Source: VXPQ01 sp964608315 | GTDB lineage: Bacteria; Bacteroidota; Rhodothermia; Rhodothermales; VXPQ01 | Reading direction: 5' to 3' | NCBI GenBank assembly: GCA_964608315.1 | Contig: CAZSNF010000007.1 | Coordinates: 62,001-126,000, forward strand | DNA: 64,000 nt | Shown here: positions 17,505 to 27,141 of the stretch, piece by piece | Layout of the letters: each line of letters opens with the position of its first letter | Numbering within the stretch: position 1 is the first letter of the stretch | Translations under genes and position numbers: made by a program | Notes under the pieces: generated by a model | Told to the model about the DNA's origin: nothing | What the model saw: only the letters and a program-made list of their open reading frames with translations | The model's database searches: none

Positions 17505-19139
17505 ATGGCCGTGCTCCGTTTTGCGTACATAGCGACATGCTGGACGTTGACTTCCGCGGCGCTTTTTTCGCCGCCGGCCGTTGCCCGGCAGGCGCCGTTG
17601 AAAGGCGTGGTTTGGTCGCCGCCGGAGAATAGCGTGCAGGCGGTGCGGGATATGTACGCTATGGCGGAGGGCGGCGTACAAGCGGTGCGGGCCTTGTTTA
17701 CGCCGAACAGCCATGCGTTGTCTGCCGCCGATACGCTTGGACTGCACATCTATCTGGACTTGCCCGTATCGCGCCTGTCGGTTTTCGGGCTGCAAGACAC
17801 CCTTGCGCATGCGCAGGAATCGCTTGCCGACGCCTTGGGCATAGCGCGTCGGTACTCCTCGATTCGGGCTATAGGGCTTGTCCGCGATAGCGATACGTTC
17901 GATCCGGCGGCCTGCGCGGCGCTGGAGCAGTTGGCGGCCCGCGTACGTACGGCGGCCCCGGATATATCGACCTACTACGTAACCCGCTTTTTCAGGGGCG
18001 ATGCGTGCGCGCATGTGGTGGATTTCGTCCTGATAGATGTGCTGAACAGGTCGAATCCGGCGGATTGGCTGGATAAGGCAGCCGGGTCTTCAGTGGGCGT
18101 GGCGGCTCTTGGAACAGGGGTTGCGCCCGACGGTCCCCGCGGATTGCTTGCGCCGTTTTCGCCGGAGCGCCAGGCCCGCTATTTCGAGGACGCCTTGCCC
18201 GAATTGCTCGATCGTCCGTTGCAAGCAGTTTTTGCGTATCGCTGGCGCGACCGCCCCGCTTCCGATCTGTCGCCGGACTCCAGGCAATACGGATTGCATG
18301 GGGAGGACGGACATGCACGGGCGGCGTTCGACGTGATTTCGGGAATTTTCTCGGGTCGCCAGACGGTTTTCGCCTTCGATCAAGGGGAACCGCCGCCGAA
18401 ACCCGTTTCCTGGGTTATTCTTTTTGGCTGGCTGGTTATCCTTGCCATCGGAACAGGATATGCGATGTCTCCACGATTTCGCTACATGTTGCCCCGGTAT
18501 TTTCAATCCCATGTCTTTTTTGTCGAGGCCGTGTATACGAAGCGGGAAATTCTTCCCGGGACAAACCTGATGGCCCTGTTCGCGCTGGCGGCGGCCACCG
18601 GCTTGACGGGCTATATGGCCTTGCACCATCTGAAGGCCACCGACGCCTTCATGGTGGCCATGTATTATCTGCCTCCCCTGACGCATGCGGCGACAGGGCA
18701 GATGCTGGCGCGGCCCTTCCTGTATTTTTTGCTTGCGGGGTGTCTTTTCGCGCTTGCGCTGGTTCTCTGGACTGTCGCGTGGTCGCTCCTGTTGCAACTG
18801 GGTCCCCGGATTCTGCGCATCCGGCAGGTCCACATGCTCGTCGTGTGGGCCCACTGGTCCTGTTTGCTTGCGATGGCCGTCGCCATGGTGATTTCTACCC
18901 TTCCGGATCCGAGCGGTCGGGCAGGTTTTATCCTGATTGGCGTCTGGCTATGCCTTGGTCTGTTTTCCTTCGTTCAGGTTCTGGTCGATATGCAACTGGC
19001 GACGCGGGCCCCGGCCTACCTGCTCGTGTTGGGCGGCTTGCTTCATCCGTTTGTCTGGGTCTTTTTTTTCCTGTTCGGCGTGTTGCTCAGGCATCCCTCC
19101 GAGGTGGCGTTCGTGTGGCGCGCGGCGTTCCGGCAGTAG
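17505..19139 (+). CDS. Secreted hydrolase-like domain fused to a polytopic membrane domain
   Basis: A 544-residue protein of unrecognised function. The ATG at 17505 starts a signal peptide (VLRFAYIATCWTLTSAALF). Residues about 28-290 form a soluble domain that begins LKGVVWSPPENSVQAVRDMY and resembles TIM-barrel glycosidase-like folds (strand-like blocks such as RAIGLVRDSD and GVAALGTGVAPDG), but no catalytic signature is certain. From about 300 on there are six or so hydrophobic segments. A longer frame to 17289 runs through the family B element and is rejected as an artefact. It may be co-transcribed with the dcw operon, though the element lies between. Low certainty on role. Confidence 0.6.
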   Translation: MAVLRFAYIATCWTLTSAALFSPPAVARQAPLKGVVWSPPENSVQAVRDMYAMAEGGVQAVRALFTPNSHALSAADTLGLHIYLDLPVSRLSVFGLQDTLAHAQESLADALGIARRYSSIRAIGLVRDSDTFDPAACAALEQLAARVRTAAPDISTYYVTRFFRGDACAHVVDFVLIDVLNRSNPADWLDKAAGSSVGVAALGTGVAPDGPRGLLAPFSPERQARYFEDALPELLDRPLQAVFAYRWRDRPASDLSPDSRQYGLHGEDGHARAAFDVISGIFSGRQTVFAFDQGEPPPKPVSWVILFGWLVILAIGTGYAMSPRFRYMLPRYFQSHVFFVEAVYTKREILPGTNLMALFALAAATGLTGYMALHHLKATDAFMVAMYYLPPLTHAATGQMLARPFLYFLLAGCLFALALVLWTVAWSLLLQLGPRILRIRQVHMLVVWAHWSCLLAMAVAMVISTLPDPSGRAGFILIGVWLCLGLFSFVQVLVDMQLATRAPAYLLVLGGLLHPFVWVFFFLFGVLLRHPSEVAFVWRAAFRQ

Positions 19140-19175
19140 CGTCGCGCAAGCCGGTCGCTCGCTTTTTGCGTTCCG

Positions 19176-20120
19176 TCAGGCAGGCAGGGCCCACATCCGC
19201 TCGGAAAACTCCTCAAAGGGCTTTTTGTAATGCAGCCAACTGAAATGCAGCGAGATCGGCGTAAATTCCTGATAATCGCCTCGCCCGGGCAAACCGGATA
19301 CAAGCCGGATCAGGTATGCGCGCAGCCTCCGGTTGCGAATGCCTCGCAGTGCATAGACCGAACGATCCGTATAGTACCGGTAGGTGACTTCGCGAAAGTC
19401 CGGATCGAAGGCGGTCCAGTCCTCCACGAAGTCCAGTTGGGGACTTAGCCGACCCTGGATCCAGGGAAAAATGTCCAGTTGGCGTTGGCTCATGGCCATC
19501 GCAAGGCTCCATTCGCAGGTTTCCTCGCTGCGCCCTTCGTCCAGACGACTTCGGAAATGGGTTTGCGTGCGGCGGGCAAGCAGCGAAGCAGCGGTTTCGC
19601 ACACGCTTTGCGTTACGTCCCGGTCTGCACAGTAGATCATGCCCGCCTGTACGCGCGGAAAATGCGAAATCCCGAACCGCTTCATAGTCCGCCGGCGGCG
19701 GTCCAGCAGCATATCGATTGCGATGCGCCAGTTCTTGGGTCCCCCGAAGAAAAAATCAGCGCGCTCCAGGCCGGTGGCCGTGAAAGGATACGCTTGCCAT
19801 TGCTTCCAGAGCGGATCGGGATTGCGGCACCAGACGATGTCCGCATCCACGAACAGGGTGCGCTCGTACGGCATGAACCGGTGCAGGTGGTGCTTGAAGC
19901 CCGTAATGGAAGCATGTTCTTCCGGAAGCGTACGGATATCCTCGAAGAGGTCCGCCTTGCCGTGCGCGCGCAGGCATTCGCGGTGCGTGTCGGGGCAGAA
20001 TAGCGCAATGGGTCGCTGTGCGTCGTGCCGTTTGAGCGTCATGGCGGAAGCCGCCGCATGACGCGCGAACCGTTCCGGGCCGTACGCGTGCAGCACGTAG
20101 CCTTCTTGCGGAGTATGCAT
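19176..20120 (-). CDS. GT-A type glycosyltransferase-like protein
   Basis: A 314-residue cytosolic protein. The N-terminus EGYVLHAYGPERFARHAAAS is followed by an Asp-x-Asp motif in the block RTLFVDADIVWCRNPDPLW near residues 92-110. That DxD with a hydrophobic lead-in is typical of GT8-like and related GT-A enzymes that use nucleotide sugars and a metal. Substrate unknown. Its start codon (complement at 20118-20120) lies inside the 4-bp target duplication of a family A element, so everything upstream of the ATG now comes from the element. Confidence 0.6.
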   Translation of the reverse strand: MHTPQEGYVLHAYGPERFARHAAASAMTLKRHDAQRPIALFCPDTHRECLRAHGKADLFEDIRTLPEEHASITGFKHHLHRFMPYERTLFVDADIVWCRNPDPLWKQWQAYPFTATGLERADFFFGGPKNWRIAIDMLLDRRRRTMKRFGISHFPRVQAGMIYCADRDVTQSVCETAASLLARRTQTHFRSRLDEGRSEETCEWSLAMAMSQRQLDIFPWIQGRLSPQLDFVEDWTAFDPDFREVTYRYYTDRSVYALRGIRNRRLRAYLIRLVSGLPGRGDYQEFTPISLHFSWLHYKKPFEEFSERMWALPA

Positions 20121-20121
20121 G

Positions 20122-20376
20122 GGATACTCTGATTAAATGTGCAAAGTTCAGAGGCTGCGAGAGGCGCGCTGGCAAGGAATGACGAAGCAGCGTGGCAGGC
20201 CCCACGTAATGAGGAATGACACAGTTAGCGCGCCTTTCGCAGCCTCCCGGAGGGCGCTTCACGTCCGTCATGCCCCGAATCAGCAGCGTTTATCGCTGAT
20301 TTCAACGACGCCGGCACAGTATCCTGTACCCACGAAACGTGAAGCGCTGATCGAAGTAGATTTAATCAGAGTGTCC
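20122..20376. mobile_element. Family A miniature element, full-length copy with CATG duplication
   Basis: A 255-bp element starting GGATACTCTGATTAAAT and ending ATTTAATCAGAGTGTCC. It is flanked by CATG at 20118-20121 and 20377-20380, a 4-bp target duplication. Inside are inverted segments (GAGGCTGCGAGAGGCGCGCT against its near-complement) and no transposase. It lies between the glycosyltransferase and mlaC-like genes. Confidence 0.85.
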
Positions 20377-20441
20377 CATGGCTTGTTTTTGTCTGCGCCG
20401 TATTCCCCCGGGTGCGTTCCAGTCTGCGTTCGGCAATCCGA

Positions 20442-21041
20442 CTACGAACGCATTCCGTCCAGCTTTTTCCGAAGACTGTTCATCAGGGAATCGAATCCGC
20501 GCTTGCGGACAACCGCCTGGAAGGATCGCGCATACCCTTCCGCGGTGCTTACGTCGTCCAGGATAATGTCCCGCACCTGCCACTGCTCGTCCGTTCGCCC
20601 AAGCACATATTCCACTTTCATGGGAATGTCCTTGTAGACCGTGGTCGTGGTTACGTGCGCCGTCTCGTCGTTGGCGGCAATGTTTTCGTAGGTAACCACG
20701 GATCGGTAGGCGTCCAGGTCGGACAGCGACTGGTTCCGCACGATCTGGCTGAACACATCCACGAATTCCTTTTGCTGGTCAGGCGCCGTATTGCCCCAGA
20801 AAGGCCCCAGCGCCGTGCGTCCCATGGCTGTGAAATCAATGCCGTTGTTGATCACGCGTTTCAGTTGTTCCCGCTGTTCGTCGGTGAACGTCTCCCGGTC
20901 GCCCAGCACATTCTTTATTTCCCGATCCCGCTGTTCCAGGAAGCGGCGGACTTCCCCGGATCGGCTCTGGGCCTGCACCGGGTCCTGCATGGCGAACAAG
21001 GCGGCGAGCAGGATGGCGAGGAAAAAGGCGATGCGTGTCAT
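20442..21041 (-). CDS. MlaC/Ttg2D-like phospholipid-binding protein
   Basis: A 199-residue periplasmic protein. The ATG at 21041 begins a signal peptide (TRIAFFLAILLAALFAM, cleavage near QAQ). The mature part includes INNGIDFTAMGRTALGPFW, the conserved block of the MlaC (tol_Tol_Ttg2) family that shuttles phospholipids between inner and outer membranes. A frame extension to 21212 is not supported. The other Mla components are not in this window. The upstream neighbour is a TolC-like gene on the same strand. Confidence 0.8.
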   Translation of the reverse strand: MTRIAFFLAILLAALFAMQDPVQAQSRSGEVRRFLEQRDREIKNVLGDRETFTDEQREQLKRVINNGIDFTAMGRTALGPFWGNTAPDQQKEFVDVFSQIVRNQSLSDLDAYRSVVTYENIAANDETAHVTTTTVYKDIPMKVEYVLGRTDEQWQVRDIILDDVSTAEGYARSFQAVVRKRGFDSLMNSLRKKLDGMRS

Positions 21042-21148
21042 GAAAGTATCGGTTTTTCGGCGTTTGCGGAGTGCGGGGACGCATGGATATGCTGTGCAGC
21101 CAAAAAAGCATTCTGCAACAATTGTGCCGAAATATTGCCAGGCGCCCC

Positions 21149-22570
21149 TTATTCCAGGTCGGCGCGGTACAGGACGGGCGCTCCAGGCCCGGTCCAGCCT
21201 GTTTCCGCCCACAGTTCAAGCACGGCGATGTTGAATGCGCGTACGCGTTCGTAATACGCCGCTTTCAGTTCGAGGTTTGCCCGCACGGCGTCCACCAGGT
21301 TTTCCGTATCGCCCAGGTCGAGGTCGAAGTTGATTTGCTCGGTGCGCAACCATTCTCCACTGATGGTCAGGGCTTCGTTTTGCGCTTCCATGGCGGCGCG
21401 GGTCGCGACGACGTTTCGCCAGGCCGCTTCCGCCTCGAACAGGACAAGTTGTCGGGCAGCCGTCATCTGATGCCGCACTTCGTTGCGTTGCGCTTTGGCC
21501 TGCGCGACCCTGGCGCGCGTTTGCGCCATGTTGAGCGGCAGGCGCAAGCCGACGCCCGTACGGATGCTGCGTCCCAGATACGGGTCGTTGATAAAGGCAT
21601 TCGTTTGGCGGTGTCGTCCGCTCGTCAACGTAATTTTCGAATCGACCCCCAGGAAAAGTTGCGGAAAATAGTCGGCGCGCGCAATCTTGACTTGCGCTTC
21701 CCGCGCCGCCAGACCCGCCTCCGCCTGCCGGATTTCCGGGCGATTCTTCACGGCCATGCGCAGGTAAGTATCCAGAGAATCAAGCGCGAACGGTATGGGC
21801 TCCAGCAGAATTTCTTCCGGTTCGGGCAGGGCGCCTTCGGGCAGCAGCAATTGCCGCGCCAGGGCGCTTTGCGCCGTGCGCAGTCCCTGCTCGACTTCGA
21901 CCACCCGCCGCAGAAATTCCTGTTCCGTAATGAGCACCTTGAACAGGTCGGCGTCGTCCACATCCTCTGCGCCCTCGTCAAGGAGCCGCCGGATTTCGGA
22001 TTTGGCCTGCTCCACGATATCGCCTGCCTGCGCGGTCAGCAGGACCAGTTGCCTGGCGAGCAACAGATTACAGTACAGCGCACCGGTGCGGAGCGCGACT
22101 TCGATTTTCTTTTTGCTTGCGGACGCTTCCTCCACCCGTACGCCCTGCCGCGCCGCTTCGATGGAGCCTTTCAGGGCGCCCCAGGTGTAGAGTGGTTGCA
22201 CCAGGCTGGTTTCGAATCGGTTCAGCGGACGCAGGGATTCCCAGTCGTTTTGCACTTCGGGATAGAGATACAGATGCTCTTTGGAAACGCCGGTGGGAAG
22301 ATTGCGCAGTCCGGGCGCCGCCGCATGCGCGGTCTGGAGCGAAAACTCGGTGGCGAATCGACTTGCGCGGGCAAGTCGCTCCCGCGCCTGGGCGAAATCG
22401 ACTTTCGAGGCAGTGACGCCTACCTCCGGGCTCACGTCCAGCGCCCGCCGGATCGCCGTTTCGAGGCGTATATGGAAGGTGTCCGGCGTCTGGGCGACGG
22501 CGGATACGGGAACGAAGAGGGCGAGGACGTACAGCAGGGCCCTCGCCCGGCGCGAGGCGTATGGTTGCAT
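21149..22570 (-). CDS. TolC-family outer-membrane efflux protein
   Basis: A 473-residue protein with a signal peptide (RALLYVLALFVPVSAVAQ). Two repeated alpha-helical hairpin halves are visible, with landmarks LETAIRRALDVSPEV, NRPEIRQAEAGLAAREAQVK and the second-half GLRLPLNMAQTRARVAQA. Such proteins form trimeric export channels with an inner-membrane pump and adaptor; neither partner is adjacent. It lies 11 bp from the HAD gene and in the same direction, so co-transcription is likely. Confidence 0.85.
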   Translation of the reverse strand: MQPYASRRARALLYVLALFVPVSAVAQTPDTFHIRLETAIRRALDVSPEVGVTASKVDFAQARERLARASRFATEFSLQTAHAAAPGLRNLPTGVSKEHLYLYPEVQNDWESLRPLNRFETSLVQPLYTWGALKGSIEAARQGVRVEEASASKKKIEVALRTGALYCNLLLARQLVLLTAQAGDIVEQAKSEIRRLLDEGAEDVDDADLFKVLITEQEFLRRVVEVEQGLRTAQSALARQLLLPEGALPEPEEILLEPIPFALDSLDTYLRMAVKNRPEIRQAEAGLAAREAQVKIARADYFPQLFLGVDSKITLTSGRHRQTNAFINDPYLGRSIRTGVGLRLPLNMAQTRARVAQAKAQRNEVRHQMTAARQLVLFEAEAAWRNVVATRAAMEAQNEALTISGEWLRTEQINFDLDLGDTENLVDAVRANLELKAAYYERVRAFNIAVLELWAETGWTGPGAPVLYRADLE

Positions 22571-22581
22571 GGGGCTATACG

Positions 22582-23301
22582 CTATGGGTCCATAAGGTTC
22601 GGCAATACGTTCAGGTCGTCGATCACGGCGTCCGCTCCCTGTTCGCGCAACAAAGATGCCATTTCGTCCTTGTTTTCGATATAGGGGGGGATGAAGCCTA
22701 TTGCGCGCACCCCGGCGTCCCGGGCGCAGGCCATGTCGTCCACGGAATCGCCGACATAGGCGGCTTTTTCAGGGGGAACGTCGTGTCCCGCCGCCGCGAG
22801 TATCGCCAGGGCGCGCCGGAGAGGGAACGGGTCCGGTTTGGGACGTTCTCCCTGTTGTTCTTTGGCCACGATCCAGGGAAAGTACGTCTCCCACCCGAAA
22901 CGCCGGACGGTCCATGTTGCTTCCGCGTGCGGCCGTCCCGTGACGACGGCCATCGGGCGCCCGCCCGCGCAGAGCCGATCCAGCGTAGCGGTTTGCATCA
23001 GTGCGGGTTCTTGCGCAATGAAGCCATTCCAGGCCGTTCCCCGGTATCGCTTTTGGAAAGCGTCCACGACCTGGCTCAGCGGTGCGCTCACGCCCCGCTC
23101 GGCGATGATGGCGCGCGTCAGTCGCCAGTCGTCGTTGAACCCTCCCATGTTTTTGTAGCGCTGGATGGCGTCGGGGGGCAGTTTCCGGCCCGTGAATTCT
23201 TCCACCGTTTCTTCCACGGCGCGTCGATAGGAACGCGACACGTCCACGAGTACGCCATCCATGTCGAAGAAAAGCGCCCTGACCTCGGTCTTGCCCGCCA
23301 T
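22582..23301 (-). CDS. HAD-superfamily phosphatase
   Basis: A 239-residue cytosolic hydrolase. Motif I is FFDMDGVLVD with nucleophile Asp13 and acid Asp15, motif II is VVTGR near residue 120, and motif IV is GDSVDDMACARDAG near 195. The opening (DVSRSYRRAVEETVEEFTG) resembles a HAD subfamily IA group often annotated as phosphoglycolate- or histidinol-phosphatase-like. The substrate cannot be told from sequence. It starts 6 bp after the rho stop on the same strand. Confidence 0.8.
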   Translation of the reverse strand: MAGKTEVRALFFDMDGVLVDVSRSYRRAVEETVEEFTGRKLPPDAIQRYKNMGGFNDDWRLTRAIIAERGVSAPLSQVVDAFQKRYRGTAWNGFIAQEPALMQTATLDRLCAGGRPMAVVTGRPHAEATWTVRRFGWETYFPWIVAKEQQGERPKPDPFPLRRALAILAAAGHDVPPEKAAYVGDSVDDMACARDAGVRAIGFIPPYIENKDEMASLLREQGADAVIDDLNVLPNLMDP

Positions 23302-23307
23302 GGCGCC

Positions 23308-25113
23308 CTACGAATTCATAGTGACGAGAAATTCGTCATTGTTCCTGGTGCCCCGCATTTTGTCGAGCAGGAACGTCATGGCGTCGATCGGCGACATGTC
23401 GGCAAGAAGTTTTCGAAGAATCCAGATGCGTCCGAGCCGGGCGTCCGGCACAAGCAATTCTTCCCGCCGCGTTCCCGACATAATCACATTAATCGCGGGG
23501 AATATGCGTCGATCAGCGAGGTTGCGATCCAGCACGATCTCCGAGTTGCCGGTTCCCTTGAATTCTTCGAAGATCACCTCGTCCATCCGGCTTCCCGTGT
23601 CGATGAGCGCCGTCCCGATGATGGTCAGCGATCCGCCTTCTTCCACGTTCCGGGCGGCGCCGAAAAAGCGTTTCGGATTGCGCAAGGCGCCCGCCTCCAT
23701 GCCGCCGGAGAGGGTTTTGCCCGTGTTCGGGGTCACCGTATTGTTCGCTCGCGCCAGCCGCGTGATGGAATCCAGAAGAATCACCACGTCCTGTCCGGCC
23801 TCCACCAGCCGCTTGGCTTTCTCCAGCACGATATCCACCACCTGGACGTGTTGCTCGGCTTTCTGGTCGAAGGTCGAGGAAATAACCTCGCCGCGCACGT
23901 TCCGCTCCATGTCCGTAACTTCTTCGGGCCGTTCGTCCACGAGCAGTACGATCAGATACGCTTCCGGGTGATTCGTCGTGATGGCGTTGGCTATTTTCTG
24001 GAGCAGCACGGTTTTGCCCGTTTTCGGCTGGGCCACGATCAGCGCCCGCTGGCCTTTCCCGATCGGCGTAAACAAGTCGAGGATGCGGGTATTGTAATCG
24101 CCCGGATGCGTTTCGAGGCGGAGGTGCTCCATGGGATAGAGCGGCGTGAGATAGTCGAATCCTTGCCGTTCTTCGATTTCTTCTGGTTTGCGCCCGTTGA
24201 TCGTATTCACTTGTATGAGCGCAAAGAAACGTTCTCCCTCTTTGGGCGGGCGAACTTCTCCATCGACCGTGTCCCCCAGTTGCAAACTGAAACGCTTGAT
24301 CTGCGACGGGGAAACGTAAATGTCGTCCGGGCTGGGGAGGTAATTGTACTCCGCCGAGCGCAGGAAACCGTAGCCGTCGGGGAGCACTTCCAGCACCCCG
24401 ATTTTGCGGATCATGCCTTCCAGTTCGGTGCGCCTCGGGTCGTGGGCGGCCATGTACTCCGGGCGCCCTTCGTAGATATTTCTGCGGCGCGCTTCCTGCG
24501 CCCGGGGGTCCCGGCCCCGGCGGCTATTCTTGCGCGGGTCCGGCGAACGTCGCTTCATGCGCCGATCGTCCGGGCGCTCCCGTTCGTCTCCCCCGGGTTC
24601 GCGGCGAGGCGGTCTTTTCCGTTCGCCGCCCGCCGCGTTTCCCGGCTGCGCGCGATGTCTGTCGCGGGGTCGCGCGGCGGCGTGTCCGCCTGCATTGCTC
24701 CGCGCATTGTCGGCGGGCGAAGCCGGACGTTTGCGTTCCGGCCCCGGCGTTTGTTCTCGTCGCAGAGCCTGTCCGGGAGTCGGGCGCGGACGGTCGCCGT
24801 TCGAACGCTTGCGGTTCTCGCCGGACCGGGACGCCGGCGCCGCGTCGGCGGGCGGAGCCGGACGGTTTTCGCTGGGGGGAGCAGGCCTGTTTTCCAGACG
24901 CGGTCGGCGTTCGGGCGGAAGACTGCGCTGCGGGTTCGGGCGGGCCGTACGAGCGCGCAAGGAGCCGTTGCCGGCGACGACTTCGGCATTCGCCTCAATG
25001 ATGCGATAGATCAAGTCTTCCTTGCGACTCTGGGAATAGCCGCTCAGGCCAAGGCCGCGAGCGAGTTCCTTCAGTTCCGGGAGTTTCTTTTTTTGTAAAT
25101 CGTGGATGTTCAT
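23308..25113 (-). CDS. rho: Transcription termination factor Rho with long disordered insertion
   Basis: A 601-residue hexameric RNA helicase. The N-terminal helical domain starts MNIHDLQKKKLPELKELARG (ATG at 25113). Residues about 60-235 are a low-complexity Arg/Pro/Gly/Asn-rich segment. The RNA-binding OSB domain follows (DGYGFLRSAEYNYLPSPDDI), then the ATPase domain with Walker A AQPKTGKT near 359-366 and Walker B VVILLDSITRLAR. Bacteroidota Rho proteins are known to carry such insertions, and in one gut species the insertion drives condensate formation. Residues upstream of M1 in the same frame are not supported. Confidence 0.95.
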   Translation of the reverse strand: MNIHDLQKKKLPELKELARGLGLSGYSQSRKEDLIYRIIEANAEVVAGNGSLRARTARPNPQRSLPPERRPRLENRPAPPSENRPAPPADAAPASRSGENRKRSNGDRPRPTPGQALRREQTPGPERKRPASPADNARSNAGGHAAARPRDRHRAQPGNAAGGERKRPPRREPGGDERERPDDRRMKRRSPDPRKNSRRGRDPRAQEARRRNIYEGRPEYMAAHDPRRTELEGMIRKIGVLEVLPDGYGFLRSAEYNYLPSPDDIYVSPSQIKRFSLQLGDTVDGEVRPPKEGERFFALIQVNTINGRKPEEIEERQGFDYLTPLYPMEHLRLETHPGDYNTRILDLFTPIGKGQRALIVAQPKTGKTVLLQKIANAITTNHPEAYLIVLLVDERPEEVTDMERNVRGEVISSTFDQKAEQHVQVVDIVLEKAKRLVEAGQDVVILLDSITRLARANNTVTPNTGKTLSGGMEAGALRNPKRFFGAARNVEEGGSLTIIGTALIDTGSRMDEVIFEEFKGTGNSEIVLDRNLADRRIFPAINVIMSGTRREELLVPDARLGRIWILRKLLADMSPIDAMTFLLDKMRGTRNNDEFLVTMNS

Positions 25114-25399
25114 CGTTGTCGATAAGGGTATTGCAGGCGGAAGGGGGCCTTCCGGGTGAAAGACGAAAACCGGCGCCAACGGTCAGAAAGAAATTCCGCG
25201 TTGCGCTTGTCGGCTTCGCATATGGACGCGAGGCGCGTCTGACAGGGGACAGAAACAAACTCGGTGGGATGAATAATCTGCCGCGGTCCAGACAGAGAGA
25301 TGGGCCGTCGGGACCAGGGAGCTTCGAGAGCGCGCATACGATAACGTACGGCAATAGACCTGCTCTCCGGGTAACAAGATAGGCTTTCCCGACGGGAAG

Positions 25400-26707
25400 T
25401 CAAATTTTTCTGCTTAAAAATCTGGAATCGGGTTGCAGGGGCAGGTCCTCCCGCCGCATGGCGATGCGGTGCGAGCCGGTCGCGAGCAACGTATCCGCTT
25501 CGGAGGCTTCGGCAAGAAACGTCTGTACGCCTTCCCGGATCGTGCAGGGCGCGCCCGTCCGTACGCCTGCCTTTCGCAGTATGTCCGCCAGTTCTTCCGG
25601 CGCGCACATGCGCCCGGTTGTCGGCTGCACGGGCCGGACGTACGCGCCGGCTTTGGCGAACAACCGGCCCATCGCCGCAGTATCCTTGTCCCGCATGACC
25701 CCGAACAACACCGTCAGGGCGCTTCCTTCCTGTCGGAACGCTTCCAGATGGCGCAGGATGGCCGCCAGCGCATCCGCGTTGTGCGCCGCATCCGCCGCCA
25801 CCAGCGGTTGTTCGAGCAGCACGTCCCAGCGACCGCGCAATCCGGTCAATGCGCAGACGTTTTTCAGGCCCGTCCGCACGGCATGTTCGTCGAAATGCAG
25901 GAGTTCCGCGCTGCGCAGGGCGGTCAGCGCGTTCCGGATTTGATGTTTCCCGGCCAGGCCCACATGCAGATCCCGCCAGGTTCGGCGCGGCGTGGACGCC
26001 GTCACCGTCGATCGGGTCAGGCAAACGGTTTCCGACAGCGTCCGTACTTCTTGCTTGATCCAGTGCAGGGGCGCGCCGCGCGTTTCGGCGACGCCCCCGA
26101 TTATTTGGACCGCAGGAGATCGGGCGCCCGTTACCACGGGGACGCCGGGCTTGATAATGCCGGCCTTCTCTTGCGCGATGCGTTCGATGGAGTCTCCCAG
26201 AAACCGGGTATGGTCCAGGGCGACGTCGGTGATGATCGACAGCTCCGGGAGCAATATATTCGTGGCGTCGAGTCGTCCGCCCATGCCCGCCTCGACGACA
26301 GCCAGATCGACATGCTTTTCCGCAAAGTATAACAGACTGAGCGCAAAGGTCAGTTCGAAGAAGCTGGGTTGCGTTCGCTCGATTAGCGGCTGCGCCCGAT
26401 CCAGCGCGTCGGCCAGCCAGCGTTCCGGCGCGGCCTGTCCGTCGATGCGCATGCGTTCCGTCACGCTCCACAAGTGCGGCGACGTATGCAACCCGGTTCG
26501 CAAGCCCGCCGCCGAGCTCGCCGCAGCAAGAAACGACGCCGTGGACCCCTTCCCGTTCGTGCCGGCCACATGCACGGTCCGGAAGGCGTCCTGGGGCCGT
26601 CCGAGCGCGTCCAGAAGCTGGCGCGTACGTTCGAGGCCGGGTTTCCATATTCCCCGGTCCGCAAATCGGGGAAGTTGCGCAAGCAGGGCGTCTGTGTCTG
26701 ACGTCAT
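25400..26707 (-). CDS. folC: Folylpolyglutamate synthase / dihydrofolate synthase FolC
   Basis: A 435-residue Mur-ligase-like enzyme that adds glutamate to folates. The ATP loop VAGTNGKGSTASF is near residues 47-59, then EAGMGGRLDATN (the folate-site motif) and a C-terminal domain with LRGRWDVL. The start overlaps the tsaE stop. The 286-bp gap to rho has no gene and may hold the rho leader. Confidence 0.92.
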   Translation of the reverse strand: MTSDTDALLAQLPRFADRGIWKPGLERTRQLLDALGRPQDAFRTVHVAGTNGKGSTASFLAAASSAAGLRTGLHTSPHLWSVTERMRIDGQAAPERWLADALDRAQPLIERTQPSFFELTFALSLLYFAEKHVDLAVVEAGMGGRLDATNILLPELSIITDVALDHTRFLGDSIERIAQEKAGIIKPGVPVVTGARSPAVQIIGGVAETRGAPLHWIKQEVRTLSETVCLTRSTVTASTPRRTWRDLHVGLAGKHQIRNALTALRSAELLHFDEHAVRTGLKNVCALTGLRGRWDVLLEQPLVAADAAHNADALAAILRHLEAFRQEGSALTVLFGVMRDKDTAAMGRLFAKAGAYVRPVQPTTGRMCAPEELADILRKAGVRTGAPCTIREGVQTFLAEASEADTLLATGSHRIAMRREDLPLQPDSRFLSRKI

Positions 26708-27141
26708 GGCGCGCGACCGCCAAAATGGATGCTTCGTTCGCTTTCTGTTTCCTGGCGCATGCGGAACCGCAACGTTTCCGGGGGCAGCAGCGGCTCGACG
26801 CGATCAGCCCACTCGACGATGCATATCCCGTTTCCAAAAAAATACTCCTCGTATCCCAGCTCGAAAAACTCGCCCAGCGTTTCTGTCCGGTAAGCGTCGA
26901 AATGGTACACGGGCCAGGCGCCGCCGTCGTACTCGCGGAGCATGGAAAACGTGGGGCTGGTAACCTGTTCGGCGGTCAGGCCAAGTCCCTCGCACAGTCC
27001 TTGCGCAAACACCGTCTTGCCCGCCCCGAGCGTTCCGTACAGCCCGACGACATCCCCCGCCCGGAGTTGTTTCGCGGCGGCGCGTCCGAGCCGGCGGGTT
27101 TCCGCCGCGCTGGCGGTGCGTGCGGGAAAAAGATGTTTCAT
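26704..27141 (-). CDS. tsaE: tRNA threonylcarbamoyladenosine biosynthesis ATPase TsaE
   Basis: A 145-residue P-loop ATPase that supports TsaB/TsaD in making the t6A modification of ANN-reading tRNAs. Walker A is GTLGAGKTVFAQ near residues 35-46. The family blocks TSPTFSMLREY, PVYHFDAYR and CIVEWADRV are all present. The ATG at 27141 overlaps the porX stop by ATGA. The frame stays open upstream within porX, which is coincidental. Confidence 0.92.
   Translation of the reverse strand: MKHLFPARTASAAETRRLGRAAAKQLRAGDVVGLYGTLGAGKTVFAQGLCEGLGLTAEQVTSPTFSMLREYDGGAWPVYHFDAYRTETLGEFFELGYEEYFFGNGICIVEWADRVEPLLPPETLRFRMRQETESERSIHFGGRAP

Noticed and set aside
22561..25098. 845-codon plus-strand frame opposite the HAD and rho genes
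   Set aside because: The minus-strand genes are unmistakable; the antisense frame is low complexity where rho is disordered and shows no family.
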